Assembly (NCBI GenBank): GCA_023053685.1
Contig: JALIGW010000014.1
Coordinates: forward strand, 19,074,308 to 19,138,307
Source: Diadophis punctatus similis
Lineage: Eukaryota > Chordata > Lepidosauria > Squamata > Dipsadidae
Direction: 5' to 3'
Length of the DNA stretch: 64,000 bases
The notes under the pieces are model-generated. The model worked only from the letters and a program-made list of their open reading frames with translations, was not told the DNA's origin and did not search any database. Position 1 is the stretch's first letter. The number at the start of each line of letters is the position of its first letter. Position numbers and translations under genes: made by a program. Positions 12,628-21,457 of the stretch are shown in pieces.

Positions 12628-15600
12628 AGAGAAATGTGACTAAAACAGAGATTAGAACTCCAAATGAAAAAATAAAATGCAAATAAACAGATATACGAAA
12701 AGCATTTTTTTTAAGTAATGAGGATTTGATGCTGGGAATAAGCAGAAGTAAGAAAACTACACTTAAGCTTTTATAATTAATGTAACTTAACATTAATTTA
12801 ATCTAAGGTGATGTGAATTTAATGTAATAAAATTAACTTAATGTAACATCAAGTACCTCCATAACTTGATGTGGTCCAGAAACGTTATATAGTGTTATAT
12901 AGAAATACAGCATTTATATATAAATGTTATATGCTATGACCATGATGGGAGAACCTATGGCACACATGCCACAGGTGGCATGCAGCACCCTCTCTGTGGG
13001 CAGGCGAGCTGTCACCCTAGTTCAGCTCCACCGTGCATGCGCGAGCGCCTCCCACTGGCCAGCTGGTCATCGGATCTCTGGCACACATGCGCGGGGGCGG
13101 GATGGGACGCATGCAGGGGCATGCATGCACAGGGGGCGGGGTGCATGTGCGGAGGCCACATGAATTGCATTTGGGGGGTTTGAGCACGCACGCTTTGGGC
13201 ACTCGCTCTGGAAAAGGTTAGCCATCACTGTGCTATGATGTTCAATTAGAGTGGCAAAAGCTTGCCGGGTGTTATGGAGATTGAAGTCCAACAGATCTGA
13301 AGAGCATCATGTTACAGAAGATTGCCACCTGACCTAAATATGTTTGGTTCTAAATGAAAAAAACTGAAGATTTACCCAGATATTGGTCCATCTTCTGGCT
13401 TAACATTGTCATCTGAAAATAGGGAGAAAGACAAATACTAATTAAAGGCAAAGATAAATCCTGAAACATTTGTAAAAAAGAACTGAGTGTAGTCTTATGA
13501 GGTGTTCCTATTGACCAATTACGATGGAATAGGGAATATGGGTGGTGGGATGTGGACCAAAAAGTGAGCGAGAAGGAGCAGTTAGTTTCCTAGACTCCTG
13601 TACTCCGTCTATTGCTAGCTGATGTCTCTCTTCTTCTAACTACAGTGACCCCCAAGCACCAATCCTTCTTGAAGTCTCCTTTGAGTTGACTCAACCCTGA
13701 TGACTTCAGGAACTTTTCCATGGAGTTTTCTTGGCAGCCACAAGGAAGTGTTTTGCTGCTGCTTTCTCCAAAATATTTTGTTGTATTTACAACCTCCAGG
13801 ATTTCCTAACATCCAGATCATCCCAGATCAGGAGACAGAACAACACTCTCAATTTGCAAGAAAGCAAATGCCAGTTGAATATTGGAAAAACATTCCAAGG
13901 ATAAGTGAGGAGAGGAATTTGGCAGTAGAAGCAGCGACCAAGCAAAGCGATCGGCTCCCTTTTGCTGGGTTGTGTTTGGACAGAGACTGGACATCTTTCT
14001 GTAGGGGATGCTTTAATTTGGATTCCTGCATCTAGCAGAAACCTGAATTGGGGATCTTCCAACTGCAGGATTGGCAAATGGGCAGTCAGGGAAGTTTTCT
14101 GCAGCCAGTGCAACAGAACCCATCGTCCTTCTCAACCTGTGCCTGGACTCCACTGATTCTGAGGGTTGGTAAGGAGTCACACCTCAGAAAGGTCATTCAT
14201 AATTACTTTTACTTAGAAATCAGGGAGGAAGCCACATTCAGAGTGTTTCCTACATCACATTTCTTGGGCAAAGAGGATGCACATGAATTTTGATCTGTGG
14301 CCTATTTTGATATTAGCAGGCTGGTTGTATAATTTATGTTCATACAAAAATGGATCTGCATGCCTCACTCATGTAAGGCTAGTAAGCCCCCCCCCCTCTC
14401 TGTGCAGTAGAAACTCTTTAAAACTTCTGCAAAATAGAACTCATGCTTCCACTAGAAGAGAATATTTGTAGCTCAGGGTTGAACTGTGGAGTCCTTGGTG
14501 CTCTCTTGAGCTTGGTGGTTTTCTTGCAGACATTTCATCACCCAACTAGGTAACATCATCAGTGAGAATGAGTGTGGGGTTTGCTGCCTATTTATATACA
14601 GTAGCTTACCCTGTGGGGTAGGTTTCCCTGTGGTAGTTCCCTAATTAAGATGCTGTTTTCTGCTGGGTTGATTGTCTGTGTTAATTCTTGCTTATTTGGG
14701 TGTTGGCTGCAGGAGAGGATGTGTTTTCTTCTTTTTGAGTTCTTTTTGTTACCTTCTTACTTTTTATTGTCTCTTTTAAATGCTGTGTAAATGTGGCTTA
14801 TCTCTGTCTACAGAATGGGACAACTTGCCATGGTCAATTCGCTGCAGGACAATTCAACGAAAGTTAAATTAATTTTGATGGAACCACATGAAATTATTAA
14901 TACAGTGTTGAACTGTCCCGCGGCAAGGTGGCTGCGGCAAGTTAACCACAATGAGTTGTCCTAGACCCCTCTGTCTATGTGGTGGCTACCACATGTTTAT
15001 TGTGTTTATGTATCTATGAATGGCTGACACATTTATTTTATTTTGTCTGTGTTTCTATGGATGTCTGACACATGTTTATTGTGTCTCTGTGTCTATGGAT
15101 GACTGACACAATAGACACATAGAGATAAGCCAGTTAAGCAGGGACCAACACTGAACTATCAAGCAGAAAATAGCAATAGCAATAGCACTTTACTTATATA
15201 CCGCTTCATAGTGCTTTACAGCCCTCTCTAAGCGGTTTACAGAGTTCAGCATATTGCCCCCAACAATCTGGGTCCTCATTTTACCGACCTCAGAAGGATG
15301 GAAGGCTGAGTCAACCTTGAGCCTAGTGAGATTTGAACAGCTGAACTGCTGAACTAGCAGTCAGCTGCAGTCGCAGCATTTAACCACTGCACCACTTCAG
15401 CTCATAATACTCTAATCAAGGAACTTGGAGGGAGCAAAACCATAACCCCACTAACCCTGGTAGGGCAAGCTACTATACATAAACAGTGGGCAAACTCTAC
15501 ATTCTCTTGCACTGATGATGTTACCTAGTTGGGTAACGAAATGTCTGCAGGCAAACAAGAAGCTCAGAGAACAGCATAAAATTCACATTTACTATACCGG

Positions 15601-18600
15601 GATAATAGCAACAGTTCCAATCAAGCAGATGCCAAGGAAGTGGCATTTTCCTTAGTATTGATCTGACAAACAGCCTGAAAAATCACCTCTTGATTGTGAT
15701 GGCATGTATGACAGTTCACTTCCTCTATACAACATGTTTCTCCCTCCTTAAGTGCTGTGCCTGTTTAAATAGTTCACTGGAGAGATTTGCTCTTATTGTG
15801 CCATTAGTTCATTCTGGCTTCAATTACCTATCTTTGTTTATTTAAAGCACTTCTGCTTCAAATAAAAAAGGACGGAAACTCTGCACTGATGGCATATGTG
15901 CAAAACCAAAGACTGGGTTGCATCTTCTCAAGAGTAACACATGGCCTGATGACTCAGTCCTTAACATTCTTTTAATAGAGACCTGGAACCAATAGGCTTC
16001 AACACTGTCTGTGCCACTATAATAACCTAAGCACATTAAAAAAGAAAAGAAAAATCCTATTTATCCAAGTAAAGTTCTAAAGGTCCCCAGAATGTTATTT
16101 ATGATACCATCCAAGAGATGTATTATGGTTTACATTACCCAAGGAAACAAAACTGGATAGCTTTTTGTTGGTATATGTCTAGAAACACCTGGCTAACTAG
16201 GGAGTATCATCACACCAACAGTTTTAAAGTCTGAAATAACATTGCTAAAAAATAGAGCATAAAAGTCACTCTTGATGACTGCCAGGAAACCCCAAATATA
16301 GGCTGATGAAGATTTTACGTCTGGCTGAGACTCCTGATCGAGAGATAGGAGTTAGCAGTTTAAAATGTAACGAAGACACTTTTTGTTCTGAAAGGGACAG
16401 AGAGCAGCCATATTTCATTCTTGTTCCCCTGGCTCAATACCAGTAACTGCGAAAGGGATCTTGGAGTCCTAGTGGACAATCACTTAAGTATGAGCCAGCA
16501 CTGTGCTGCAGCAGCCCAAAAAGCCAATGTAGTCCTAAACTGCATTAACAGAGGGACAGAATCAAGATCACATGAAGTGTAAGGAAGCCGAGGTTGCGCA
16601 GCGGTTAGAGGCAGGTACTGCAGGCCACTTTAGCTGACACTGATCCGCAGGTCAGCGGTTCAAATCTCACCGGCTCAAGGTTGACTCAGCCTTCCATCCT
16701 TCTGAGGTAGGTAAAATGAGGACCCAGATTGTTGGGGGCAATATAAATATAAATTGCTTACTGGTGTAAACCGCTTAGAGAGTGCTTGCACTGTGAGGCG
16801 GTATATAAATCTCACAAAATAAATAAATAAATAAGGCACTTTATGCCTTCGTATGATCACACTTGGAATATTGTTTTCGTTGCCACAATATTAAAAAAAT
16901 GCTGAGACTCCAGAAAGAGTGCAGAGAAGAAGAACAAAGATGATCAGGGAGCTGGAGGCTAAAACATACAAGGAATGGGGTTGCAGGAACTGGGTATGTC
17001 TAGTGTAAGGGAGAAAAGGACTGGGGTGACATGATAGCTATGTTCCAATCTAAGGGGCTGTCACAGAGAAGAGGGGGTCAGCCTATTCTCCAAAGGACCT
17101 GAAGGCAAGACAAGAAGCAATGGATGGAAACTAATCAAGGAGAGAAGCAACCTGGAATTAAGGAGAAATTTCCTAACAGTTAGAACAATTAATCAGTGTA
17201 ACAAATTGCCTTCAGAAGTTGTGAATGCTCCAACACTGGAAGTTTTTAAGAAAAGATTGGACAGACGTTGTAGGGAATGGCATATTGTGCAGGGGGTTGG
17301 ACTATAAGACCTCCAAGGTTCCTTCCAACTCTATTATTCTGTTATTCTATTCCGTTATTCTTTATCATAGTAACATCTGGGAACTAAAGCAGTTTAAACA
17401 TTAGACAAGCATACTTGTTAACTCCCAACCTTAAGAAACTCAAATCTGATCTTCCACATTAATTTGTTCTCTATGTTCTTAGATAATCTGCCTATTGATT
17501 AAACGCCACTGACTGCATATATCTTTTTAAAAACAACCTCCCTCCCCAGAAAAATAGAGAAGTGTCTGCAACATGTTCCTTAGCCTAAAATACTGCATAA
17601 CTTGATTCCATGACCCAATTTTATCCATGTTTATTTAGCTCTGCAGCTCTAACTCAACTAGATCTGCAGAGACGGATCCACAAGGCTACTTCTGAACCAC
17701 ACGTTCACACCCAAAGCACCAACATGTTACTACTGGAATTTGCTGCACTAATTTTACAAAGCCTACAATGCCCCAGAAACGTTTGAATCCCTGTATGTTT
17801 CCACCAAGAATATAAAGCTGTGTATCCTTATAATAATCTGTTGGGACTGATAAAGCCGAATAAACGGAATAGTCTAAGAATAAAAATCACCTTGCAGTCA
17901 AACAAGGATTACCTTTTCGTTTCACATTCTTAATTTAATATTCCAAATACCGAATTACAGGTAGTCCTCGACTTACAACCATAATTGAGCCCAAAATTTC
18001 CGTTCCTAAGCAAAACAGTTTTCAAGTGAATTTTGCCCCATTTTATGATCTTTCTTGCCCCATTAAGTGAATCACTGCAGCTGTTAAGTTAGTAACACGG
18101 CTGTTAAATGAATCTGGCTTCCCGACCGACTTTGCTTGTCAGAAGGTCACAAACGATGATCACCCGTCCCAAGGACCCTGCAAGCGTCATAAATAGGAAC
18201 CAGTTGCCAAATGTCCGAATTTTGATCATGTGACCCCGGGGATGAAAAACAGTCATAAGTCACTTTTTTTCAGTGCCATTGTAACTTTGAATGGTCACTA
18301 AATGGATGTTTGAAAGTCAAGGACTACCTATACTGTACTGCAGAGCTCTTCAACATAGCTGGCTGAGGAATTCTGGGAGCTGAAGTCCACAAGTCTTAAA
18401 GTTGCCAAGGTTGGGGACCCCTGCTGTATTGAATGGCTGAGCTTTGAGGGCTAAATGAAGCCTCTGACTGAATTCAGGCACGATGCTAAAGCACAGTTCT
18501 AAATGGAACCGTTTCTTTGGTACCTTTAAGAAGAGAACTAAAACTTTGCTCAGTATGGGGTTAGTGTTTTCTTCTTCTTTTGCTTATGCACCTAACTTTA

Positions 18601-20812
18601 AATCATGGTTTAATGCTGGGTTTCCCAACCTTGGCAACTTTAAGACCTGTGGACTTCAACTCCCAGAATTCCTCAGTCAGCAATGGCTGCCTGGGGATTT
18701 CTGGGATTTAAAGTCCACAATGGTTGGCTGGGGAATTCTGGGGGTTGAATTCCACAGGTCTCAAAGTTGTCAAGGTTGGGAAACCTGGTTTAACATTAAA
18801 CGACTGTATTGAAAACCCACAAATTGACTCCCAGCTGTTAATACAATGAGAACACAAAAGAATCCCCATTCTTGCCAGCTCTCCCTGAATTTCTGAAATC
18901 ACAATGAAAACGAACATTCTTTTAACATACTGTGTAGTTATGAAAGTCCACCATTTGGTTTCATCTGGAAGTCCTGTCCAGACGGTTCCCATGGCCTGGC
19001 CTTTCTACCACCCCATTCTGGGCAAGCATGAATTCAATCTTTTGAATCCCCTAGTTAGTAATACCACAAGTTTTGTTTGAATTACTTACTTGGAAGAGGC
19101 ATCTTCCTTTTTTTCCCACCAGGCACTTCAATTTTGACAAGCAGTTGGGCCTGAATGTCCCAACCAGGCAGGTCATGCAGCTGCCTCACCTGAAGTTCTG
19201 TTCTCTTTGAAGGGCCATCCACTAGGCCATGCTTCCCCCTATTCTAGAACTGTCCCCCATGGCAAGCCACCTCTCCCAACCCCTCCTTATAACCTCCCCA
19301 GAGTTTTTTGAAGTCCACTTAAGCATCGTTTCCTGTGATTAACTCTAGGGAGGTGTCAACCCACCTGAATGTAAATTCTCCAACCACCCCTTAAAGCAGA
19401 GGTCTTCAAACTTGGCAACTTTAAGACTTGTGGACTTCAACTCCCAGAATTCTCCAGCCAGCTGGCTGGAGAGCTCTGGGAGTTGAAGTCCACAAGTCTT
19501 AAAGTTGCCAAGTTTGAAGACCTCTGCCTTAAAGTTTAAGCTCTCCTTCCATTCCTGGACTTCTCCTTGCTGCTCACTTTCCTATCAAATTATACTGTAA
19601 CCCCCATGGGACAGGAAACCCCATCCTTCATTCATCTACAACTGACAGATAATATGATCAATCTGGGTTGGACTAGTGGACCTTGCCAGAGGCTGGGGAG
19701 AGTCTTCCTGAATGCTCAGGTGAGTTTTTACTTCCTTACTTTAAAGCAGGGGTATCCAAACTTGGCAACTTTGAGACTTTTGTACTTCGACTCCCAGAAA
19801 TCCCCAGCAAGCCATACTAGCTGGGGAATTCTGGGAGTTAAAGGCCACAAGTCTTAAAAGTCTGGGAGTTAAAGGCCACAAGTCTTGTCAAGTTTGGAGA
19901 GCCCCGCAGCACTGACTCATCCTAAGGTAAAACCTGGTTTTATCAATCCCATGTCTTGGTTCACATGAGAGAAGAGGTCAGGATCACACAACAGCCTGGA
20001 TGAAAATGGGGTTGGCTACTTTGAGGTCCAAGTTGTTGTGTAAACCCAGCCCAAGTGTGAATCACTGAGAACGATCAATTGCTTCTTCTGAAAGTGGCCA
20101 CTGGACGGCCACTTGTCTGGAATGGTATAGAGGTCTCCTGCTTGAGCAGGGGGTTGAACTAGAAGACCTCCAAGGTCCCTTCCAACTCTCTGATTCTGTT
20201 AAAGAAAAGACTGAAATATTTTCAAGGCAGCAGATCCCATCTTCTGCAGGGGGGGGGGGCACGGGCAGCGGCCTGGAGCCCTCCCCACTTGTTCCGATTC
20301 CCAAAGGCTTTGACCCTGCTGTTGTGTTGTTCTATTCCCAACCCTCCCCTGCCCCTTGGGGGTCTCACCGGACCCGCGATGCCTTCGTTCCCCCCTCGCG
20401 CGGAGCATCCCCGAGGCGGAGATCCCCGGCCCGCGCATTCCTGCCCCCGGGGGTCGCCCTTGCTCAGAGAAGCCCCCGGCCCGCTCTTCCTCCGGACTCC
20501 CACCGAGGGGGCGGCGGCGGAGTGCCCGGCAGCCCTGCCTCCAACGCGCCGGGCGGCCAATCCCATCATCCCCAACCAAGGCCGGCCCGGCGAGCAGCAT
20601 TGTCCGGAGAGCAAAGTGCAAAGCGCTCCAACCTCCCGATGCTCCGCGGCAACGCCCGGCGGGGGAGGCAGCCCGGGACTCGCCCCCTGCCCAGCGCGGA
20701 AGAGCGGCGGCCTGTGCCCGGCCCCGCCGTCGCGCCCACCTCCGTAGAGCCAGTGCTCCTCGTCCTCCGCCGCCTCCAGCTGCCCGGCCGCGGGCTCCAG
20801 GTCGGTGGCCAT
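1068..20812 (-). CDS. FIP1L2: FIP1-like polyadenylation factor, FIP1L2 (5' six exons; continues off the left edge)
   Basis: Minus-strand exons are 20740-20812, 13376-13412, 10033-10128, 9033-9091, 4583-4693 and 1068-1198. They join in phase into 169 residues. The order is: acidic start ending [21 protein letters not shown]; an acidic Ser/Asp stretch; [45 protein letters not shown] (the Fip1 motif core); and [23 protein letters not shown]1 is a subunit of the cleavage and polyadenylation specificity factor; it binds poly(A) polymerase and U-rich RNA in the nucleus. The Pro-rich and Arg-rich C-terminal parts would lie beyond the window. The name FIP1L2, rather than FIP1L1, rests on the neighbour being CHIC1; that is inference. 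Confidence 0.9.
1252..1366. mobile_element. palindromic element, family P1
   Basis: Two arms of about 50 nt are reverse complements (CTTGGCAACTTTAAGACTTG ... CAAGTCTTAAAGTTGCCAAG) separated by a short centre containing CAGAATTCT-like sequence. It is one of more than a dozen copies here. Such perfect foldbacks are typical of MITEs. Confidence 0.85.
1654..1780. mobile_element. palindromic element, family P1
   Basis: Complete copy with both arms, starting GGCTCTCCAAACTTGGCAAC and ending in its complement. Confidence 0.85.
1781..2222. other. FIP1L2 intron sequence, no feature recognised
   Basis: No splice-flanked exon, repeat family or RNA gene could be recognised on either strand. Confidence 0.5.
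2223..2312 (-). mobile_element. CR1/L3-like LINE 3' tail fragment
   Basis: A (TTTC)/(TTTA) stretch is followed by ATGCCGCCCAACTCCCAAGG, the reverse complement of the 3' end seen at 8900-8935. It is a short truncated copy in the minus sense. Confidence 0.7.
2666..2740. mobile_element. palindromic element family P1, single arm
   Basis: Only the right arm is present (GGGAATTCTGGGAGTTGGAA ... GTTGCCAAGTTTGGAGACCC). Confidence 0.75.
3118..3720. repeat. two-unit tandem duplication (about 317 bp) with an inverted centre
   Basis: GGAATGTGGTGAGGAGGGGG (about 3128) recurs as GAATGTAGTGAGGAGGGGGA (about 3448), and GTCTGCCAAGGATTTGGTCT (about 3291) recurs as GTCTGCCAAGATTTGCTCTA (about 3609). Between them, the part with GAGAGAAAGAGGGTGAAGAC in unit 1 (about 3213-3232) appears as its reverse complement in unit 2 (about 3569-3590). 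The origin of the unit is unknown. Confidence 0.75.
4029..4325 (+). mobile_element. tRNA-derived SINE with Bov-B-like tail (Sauria-SINE type)
   Basis: The head has pol III boxes (A box TGGCTCAGTGGTTAAGACG, B box GGTTCGAGACC). The tail has CATGCTGGCCACATGACTGT and GAGCATCGCCCCCTAGAGCC, which match the Bov-B-related tail of Sauria SINEs as I remember it. Such SINEs depend on Bov-B LINE proteins for movement. Confidence 0.75.
4583..4693 (-). CDS. FIP1L2: FIP1L2 exon 5 (Fip1 motif)
   Basis: The acceptor CTTTCCTTCCTTCAAAG|CC completes Ala. The exon reads [15 protein letters not shown] and then [20 protein letters not shown], almost identical to [23 protein letters not shown] of FIP1L1. The donor is CCAG|GTGGGG. 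This motif is the conserved FIP1 signature that contacts the CPSF zinc-finger subunit (family knowledge). Confidence 0.96.
4836..5474 (-). mobile_element. CR1/L3-like LINE, 3' part of ORF2 (truncated)
   Basis: In minus sense it encodes [20 protein letters not shown] and then [22 protein letters not shown] sequence up to KTWLFRQAG, the same C-terminus as the element at 5.83-8.97 kb. A (TTTAA)n tail lies at 4836-4870. It is 5'-truncated at about 5474, next to (TG)n. Confidence 0.85.
5536..5790. repeat. (GGAA)n purine-rich microsatellite
   Basis: Long runs of GGAA/GAAA units with interruptions. The apparent Arg/Lys/Glu-rich or Phe/Leu/Ser/Pro-rich frames across it are artefacts of the repeat. 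Confidence 0.95.
5830..8968 (+). mobile_element. CR1/L3-like LINE with uninterrupted 978-codon ORF2
   Basis: The open frame 5830-8766 encodes an apurinic-type endonuclease domain (LNARSIINK near residue 43, [22 protein letters not shown]) and then a reverse transcriptase ([47 protein letters not shown], catalytic YADD). The C-terminal part ends [12 protein letters not shown]. The 3' UTR holds CGCCGCCCTGAGTCCTTCGG and an (AAATA)n tail to 8968. No ORF1 is present upstream, where a GGAA array begins, so it looks 5'-truncated but very young. It lies antisense in FIP1L2 intron 4. The clade (CR1, L3 or a close relative) is not certain. Confidence 0.92.
9033..9091 (-). CDS. FIP1L2: FIP1L2 exon 4
   Basis: The acceptor TTTTTTAG|G completes Met. 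The exon then encodes [19 protein letters not shown], matching [21 protein letters not shown] of FIP1L1, and ends TCAG|GTATGA. An antisense LINE ends 65 bp downstream of the donor. Confidence 0.9.
9431..9975 (+). mobile_element. SINE-like element with internal 133-bp tandem duplication
   Basis: TTAGGCATGAAAAACTGACT starts at about 9470, 9603 and (variant) 9736, so a 133-bp unit is repeated. Each unit contains two diverged subunits of about 66 bp (GTGAGTTCTAGTCCTG and AATGAGTTCTGGTCCCG). The ordinary single-copy form is at 45575-45795. The 3' part (GTTATTGTTGTGGGGAAAAT, then ATAAAAATAATAGAGGCAGG) is shared. Confidence 0.8.
10033..10128 (-). CDS. FIP1L2: FIP1L2 exon 3 (acidic Ser/Asp stretch and VTIGNIKTG)
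   Basis: The exon encodes [17 protein letters not shown] and then [15 protein letters not shown], matching [24 protein letters not shown] of FIP1L1. Two AGs lie 2 nt apart at the acceptor (CTGTAGAG). Phase requires the second, so the exon starts at 10128. The donor is TAT AT|GTATGT. Confidence 0.92.
10535..10705 (+). mobile_element. CR1 LINE, 3' end fragment
   Basis: Contains GGTTGGACTAGAAGACCTCC and AAGGTCCCTGCCAACTCTGC, the typical reptile/bird CR1 3' UTR. Confidence 0.85.
10715..11640 (-). mobile_element. Bov-B/RTE-like LINE fragment (decayed reverse transcriptase)
   Basis: In minus sense, separate frames read [12 protein letters not shown], then [11 protein letters not shown], then [18 protein letters not shown], then [13 protein letters not shown], in the order found in Bov-B/RTE reverse transcriptase. 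Stops and frameshifts are many, so the copy is old and dead. Confidence 0.7.
11641..12575. other. FIP1L2 intron sequence, origin unclear
   Basis: May include further decayed LINE sequence, but no domain could be read with confidence and no exon is seen. Confidence 0.4.
12576..12630. repeat. (CATA)n-(CA)n microsatellite
   Basis: A short TACA run is followed by about 18 CA units and then GA units. Confidence 0.95.
12940..13230 (+). mobile_element. hAT-like element, family H2 (GTGATGGCGAACC ends)
   Basis: Ends CATGATGGGAGAACCTATGG and GGTTAGCCATCACTG are complementary and flanked by an exact 8-bp target duplication TGCTATGA (12932-12939 and 13231-13238). The interior is G+C-rich and non-coding. 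Confidence 0.85.
13376..13412 (-). CDS. FIP1L2: FIP1L2 exon 2 (37 nt)
   Basis: A strong pyrimidine tract (CTTTCTCCCTATTTTCAG) is followed by 37 nt and donor GG|GTAAAT. It takes the G of exon 1 to make Asp and encodes [12 protein letters not shown], then leaves GG for exon 3. It resembles the DENEVERPEEEN part of FIP1L1 and is much shorter. Both phases fit only if this exon is used, because exon 1 cannot join exon 3 in frame. Confidence 0.75.
13421..14490. other. FIP1L2 intron 1, no feature recognised
   Basis: No repeat family, exon or RNA gene was recognised in this intron stretch. Open frames lack splice context and family resemblance. Confidence 0.4.
15164..15405 (-). mobile_element. tRNA-derived SINE (family S2), nested
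   Basis: In minus sense it has an A-box-like TGGTGCAGTGGTTAAATGC and the tail GTAAACCGCTTAGAGAGGGC and AGTGCTATTGCTATTGC. It is the same family as 16580-16833 and 44354-44600. It interrupts the foldback element. Confidence 0.8.
15506..15551 (+). ncRNA. hammerhead-ribozyme-like motif (best preserved copy)
   Basis: Stem I CTTGCA/TGCAGG (6 bp, one G-U) flanks CTGATGA (15512-15518); one T; stem II GTTACC/GGTAAC (6 bp) with loop TAGTTG; GAAA (15538-15541); then TGTC. Stem III would be only A-U plus U-G and has no loop, so it could form only between two molecules. The single nucleotide between CTGATGA and stem II departs from the strict hammerhead consensus. Confidence 0.5.
15583..16430. other. 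FIP1L2 intron 1, no feature recognised
   Basis: No repeat family, exon or RNA gene was identified. Confidence 0.4.
16431..17370 (+). mobile_element. CR1 LINE 3' part, interrupted by a SINE
   Basis: The end of ORF2 is readable ([17 protein letters not shown], then [17 protein letters not shown]). It continues after the SINE at about 16834 through TTGGAATATTG and CAGAGAAGAGGGGGTC to GGTTGGACTATAAGACCTCC and ends in (ATTCTGTT)n-like repeats. The nested SINE occupies 16580-16833. Confidence 0.85.
16580..16833 (+). mobile_element. tRNA-derived SINE (family S2), nested in CR1
   Basis: A box TGCGCAGCGGTTAGAGGC and B box GGTTCAAATCTC are in the head. The body has TTGACTCAGCCTTCCATCCT and AAACCGCTTAGAGAGTGC, and the tail is (AAATA)n. 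The CR1 sequence resumes directly afterwards. Confidence 0.85.
17371..17957. other. FIP1L2 intron 1, no feature recognised
   Basis: No repeat family or exon was identified. Confidence 0.4.
17958..18338 (+). mobile_element. inverted-repeat DNA element, family P2
   Basis: Nearly full copy. Left end CAGGTAGTCCTCGACTTACA, right end TCAAGGACTACCTATA. The interior alternates TTAAGTGAAT-like motifs shared with the other P2 copies. Confidence 0.9.
18343..18425. mobile_element. palindromic element family P1, right arm
   Basis: Right arm only (GAATTCTGGGAGCTGAAGTC ... GTTGCCAAGGTTGGGGACCC), abutting a P2 copy. Confidence 0.75.
18618..18792. mobile_element. palindromic element family P1, expanded copy
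   Basis: Both arms are present, with an extra half-arm in the centre (two successive GGGGATTTCTGGGATTTAAA-like units). The whole is about 175 bp rather than about 130. Confidence 0.8.
18793..19399. other. FIP1L2 intron 1, no certain feature
   Basis: Contains a short open stretch on the minus strand (19090-19197) that has splice-like ends but no FIP1 similarity; it is treated under rejected items. Confidence 0.4.
19400..19532. mobile_element. palindromic element, family P1 (near-perfect)
   Basis: Arms from GCAGAGGTCTTCAAACTTGG to its exact complement at 19513-19532. The centre is only CTCCAGCCAGCTGGCTGGAG, itself a palindrome, so the whole element could fold into one hairpin of about 65 bp. 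Confidence 0.9.
19745..19907. mobile_element. palindromic element, family P1, with duplicated right arm part
   Basis: The right arm contains CTGGGAGTTAAAGGCCACAA twice in tandem (about 19832 and 19862). Confidence 0.85.
20095..20205 (+). mobile_element. CR1 3' end fragment
   Basis: CTTGAGCAGGGGGTTGAACT and AGACCTCCAAGGTCCCTTCC, ending in TGATTCTGTT. Confidence 0.85.
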
Positions 20813-21290
20813 GGCGGGGCCGGGGGCGCGCCTGCAGCCAGAGGGACAGCCGGCCGGGCTCAGCGCCGCCCCGGCTGCTGCATCCTGCACCGAGCGCTCG
20901 CTGCGGCAGCCCCGCCGGGCTAAAGCGCCCCTGCAGCCGCCGCCGCCGCCGCCGCCGCCATCCCCGCTCGCCCTTCTCGGCTGCTCCCCGGAGGCCCCGC
21001 ACCAGCCGCCGCCGGCCGCGCGCTCGCTCCCTCGCCACAAAAAGAGCCCAGCTCCGGCGGGGGAGCCGCAGCCGGCGGCGCCCAGGCCGGGAGAGGGAGG
21101 CGGCGGCGGCGGCGGCGGCGGCGGCGGCTCCTGCAGCGAGAGAGCGGCCAGGTCCTAGCGCCCCGCGGACCCAACCAGCCCGAGCGCGCCGCCGAGCTGA
21201 GGGTTGCCCGGGACTGGGCAGAGCCGCCGCTTGGGGCCCGCGCCATGGGCTCCGGGGTGGCCGGCTGCGCCAACGGGGCCAGGTGGCTCA
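20330..21290 (-). promoter_or_regulatory. FIP1L2: FIP1L2 CpG-island promoter and 5' UTR
   Basis: About 0.95 kb of G+C- and CpG-rich DNA surrounds FIP1L2 exon 1, with (CCG)n at about 20940-20960 and (GGC)n at about 21100-21127 in the 5' UTR/promoter part. No TATA box is seen. Long open frames here on both strands reflect base composition, not protein. The island ends against a CR1 fragment at 21.3 kb. Confidence 0.75.
20740..20812 (-). CDS. FIP1L2: FIP1L2 exon 1 (coding part)
   Basis: The ATG at 20812 sits in a perfect Kozak context (CCGCCATGG). The 24 codons end in EDEEHWLYG, matching the EEEWLYGG start region of FIP1L1, followed by donor GGAG|GTGGGC at 20739. One nucleotide (G) is carried over to the next exon. 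Confidence 0.88.
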
Positions 21291-21299
21291 TCTGCAACC

Positions 21300-21457
21300 T
21301 GGAACGGAGGAGAAGAATTCACCAGTGGAACGGCTTGCCTCCAGAAGTGGTGGGGGCTCCATCACTGGAAGCTTTCAAGAGACAAATGGGTCTCCTGCTC
21401 GGGAAGGGGGTTGGACTAGAAGACCTCCAAGGACCCTTCCAACTTGGTTATTCTGTC
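21300..21457 (+). mobile_element. CR1 3' end fragment at the CpG-island edge
   Basis: GTGGAACGGCTTGCCTCCAG to CTTGGTTATTCTGTCA. It is unusually G+C-rich for this family, consistent with its position beside the FIP1L2 promoter. Confidence 0.8.

Larger units (their letters stand above)
14492..15578. mobile_element. foldback element with hammerhead-like cores in both arms
   Basis: The left end (GAGCTTGGTGGTTTTCTTGC ... GTAACATCATCAGTG) and right end (CACTGATGATGTTACC...) are reverse complements. Each arm carries CTGATGA, 19 nt and GAAATGTC: left arm minus strand at 14556-14562 and 14529-14536; right arm plus strand at 15512-15518 and 15538-15545. A SINE is nested at 15164-15405. It is likely a Penelope-like or related retroelement remnant; that is inference. 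Confidence 0.65.

Noticed and set aside
16580..16660. Functional tRNA gene
   Set aside because: A and B boxes are present, but the sequence lacks a proper cloverleaf and continues into a SINE body and A-rich tail.
18708..18992. Minus-strand frame containing [18 protein letters not shown]
   Set aside because: It overlaps a P1 palindrome, lacks splice sites in a usable phase and matches no FIP1 region.
19090..19197. Possible extra FIP1L2 exon between exons 1 and 2 (encoding [12 protein letters not shown] and [11 protein letters not shown])
   Set aside because: Its phases would fit and the donor (A|GTAAGT) is good, but the acceptor has no pyrimidine tract and the peptide has no resemblance to FIP1 proteins. 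Left as an untested possibility.
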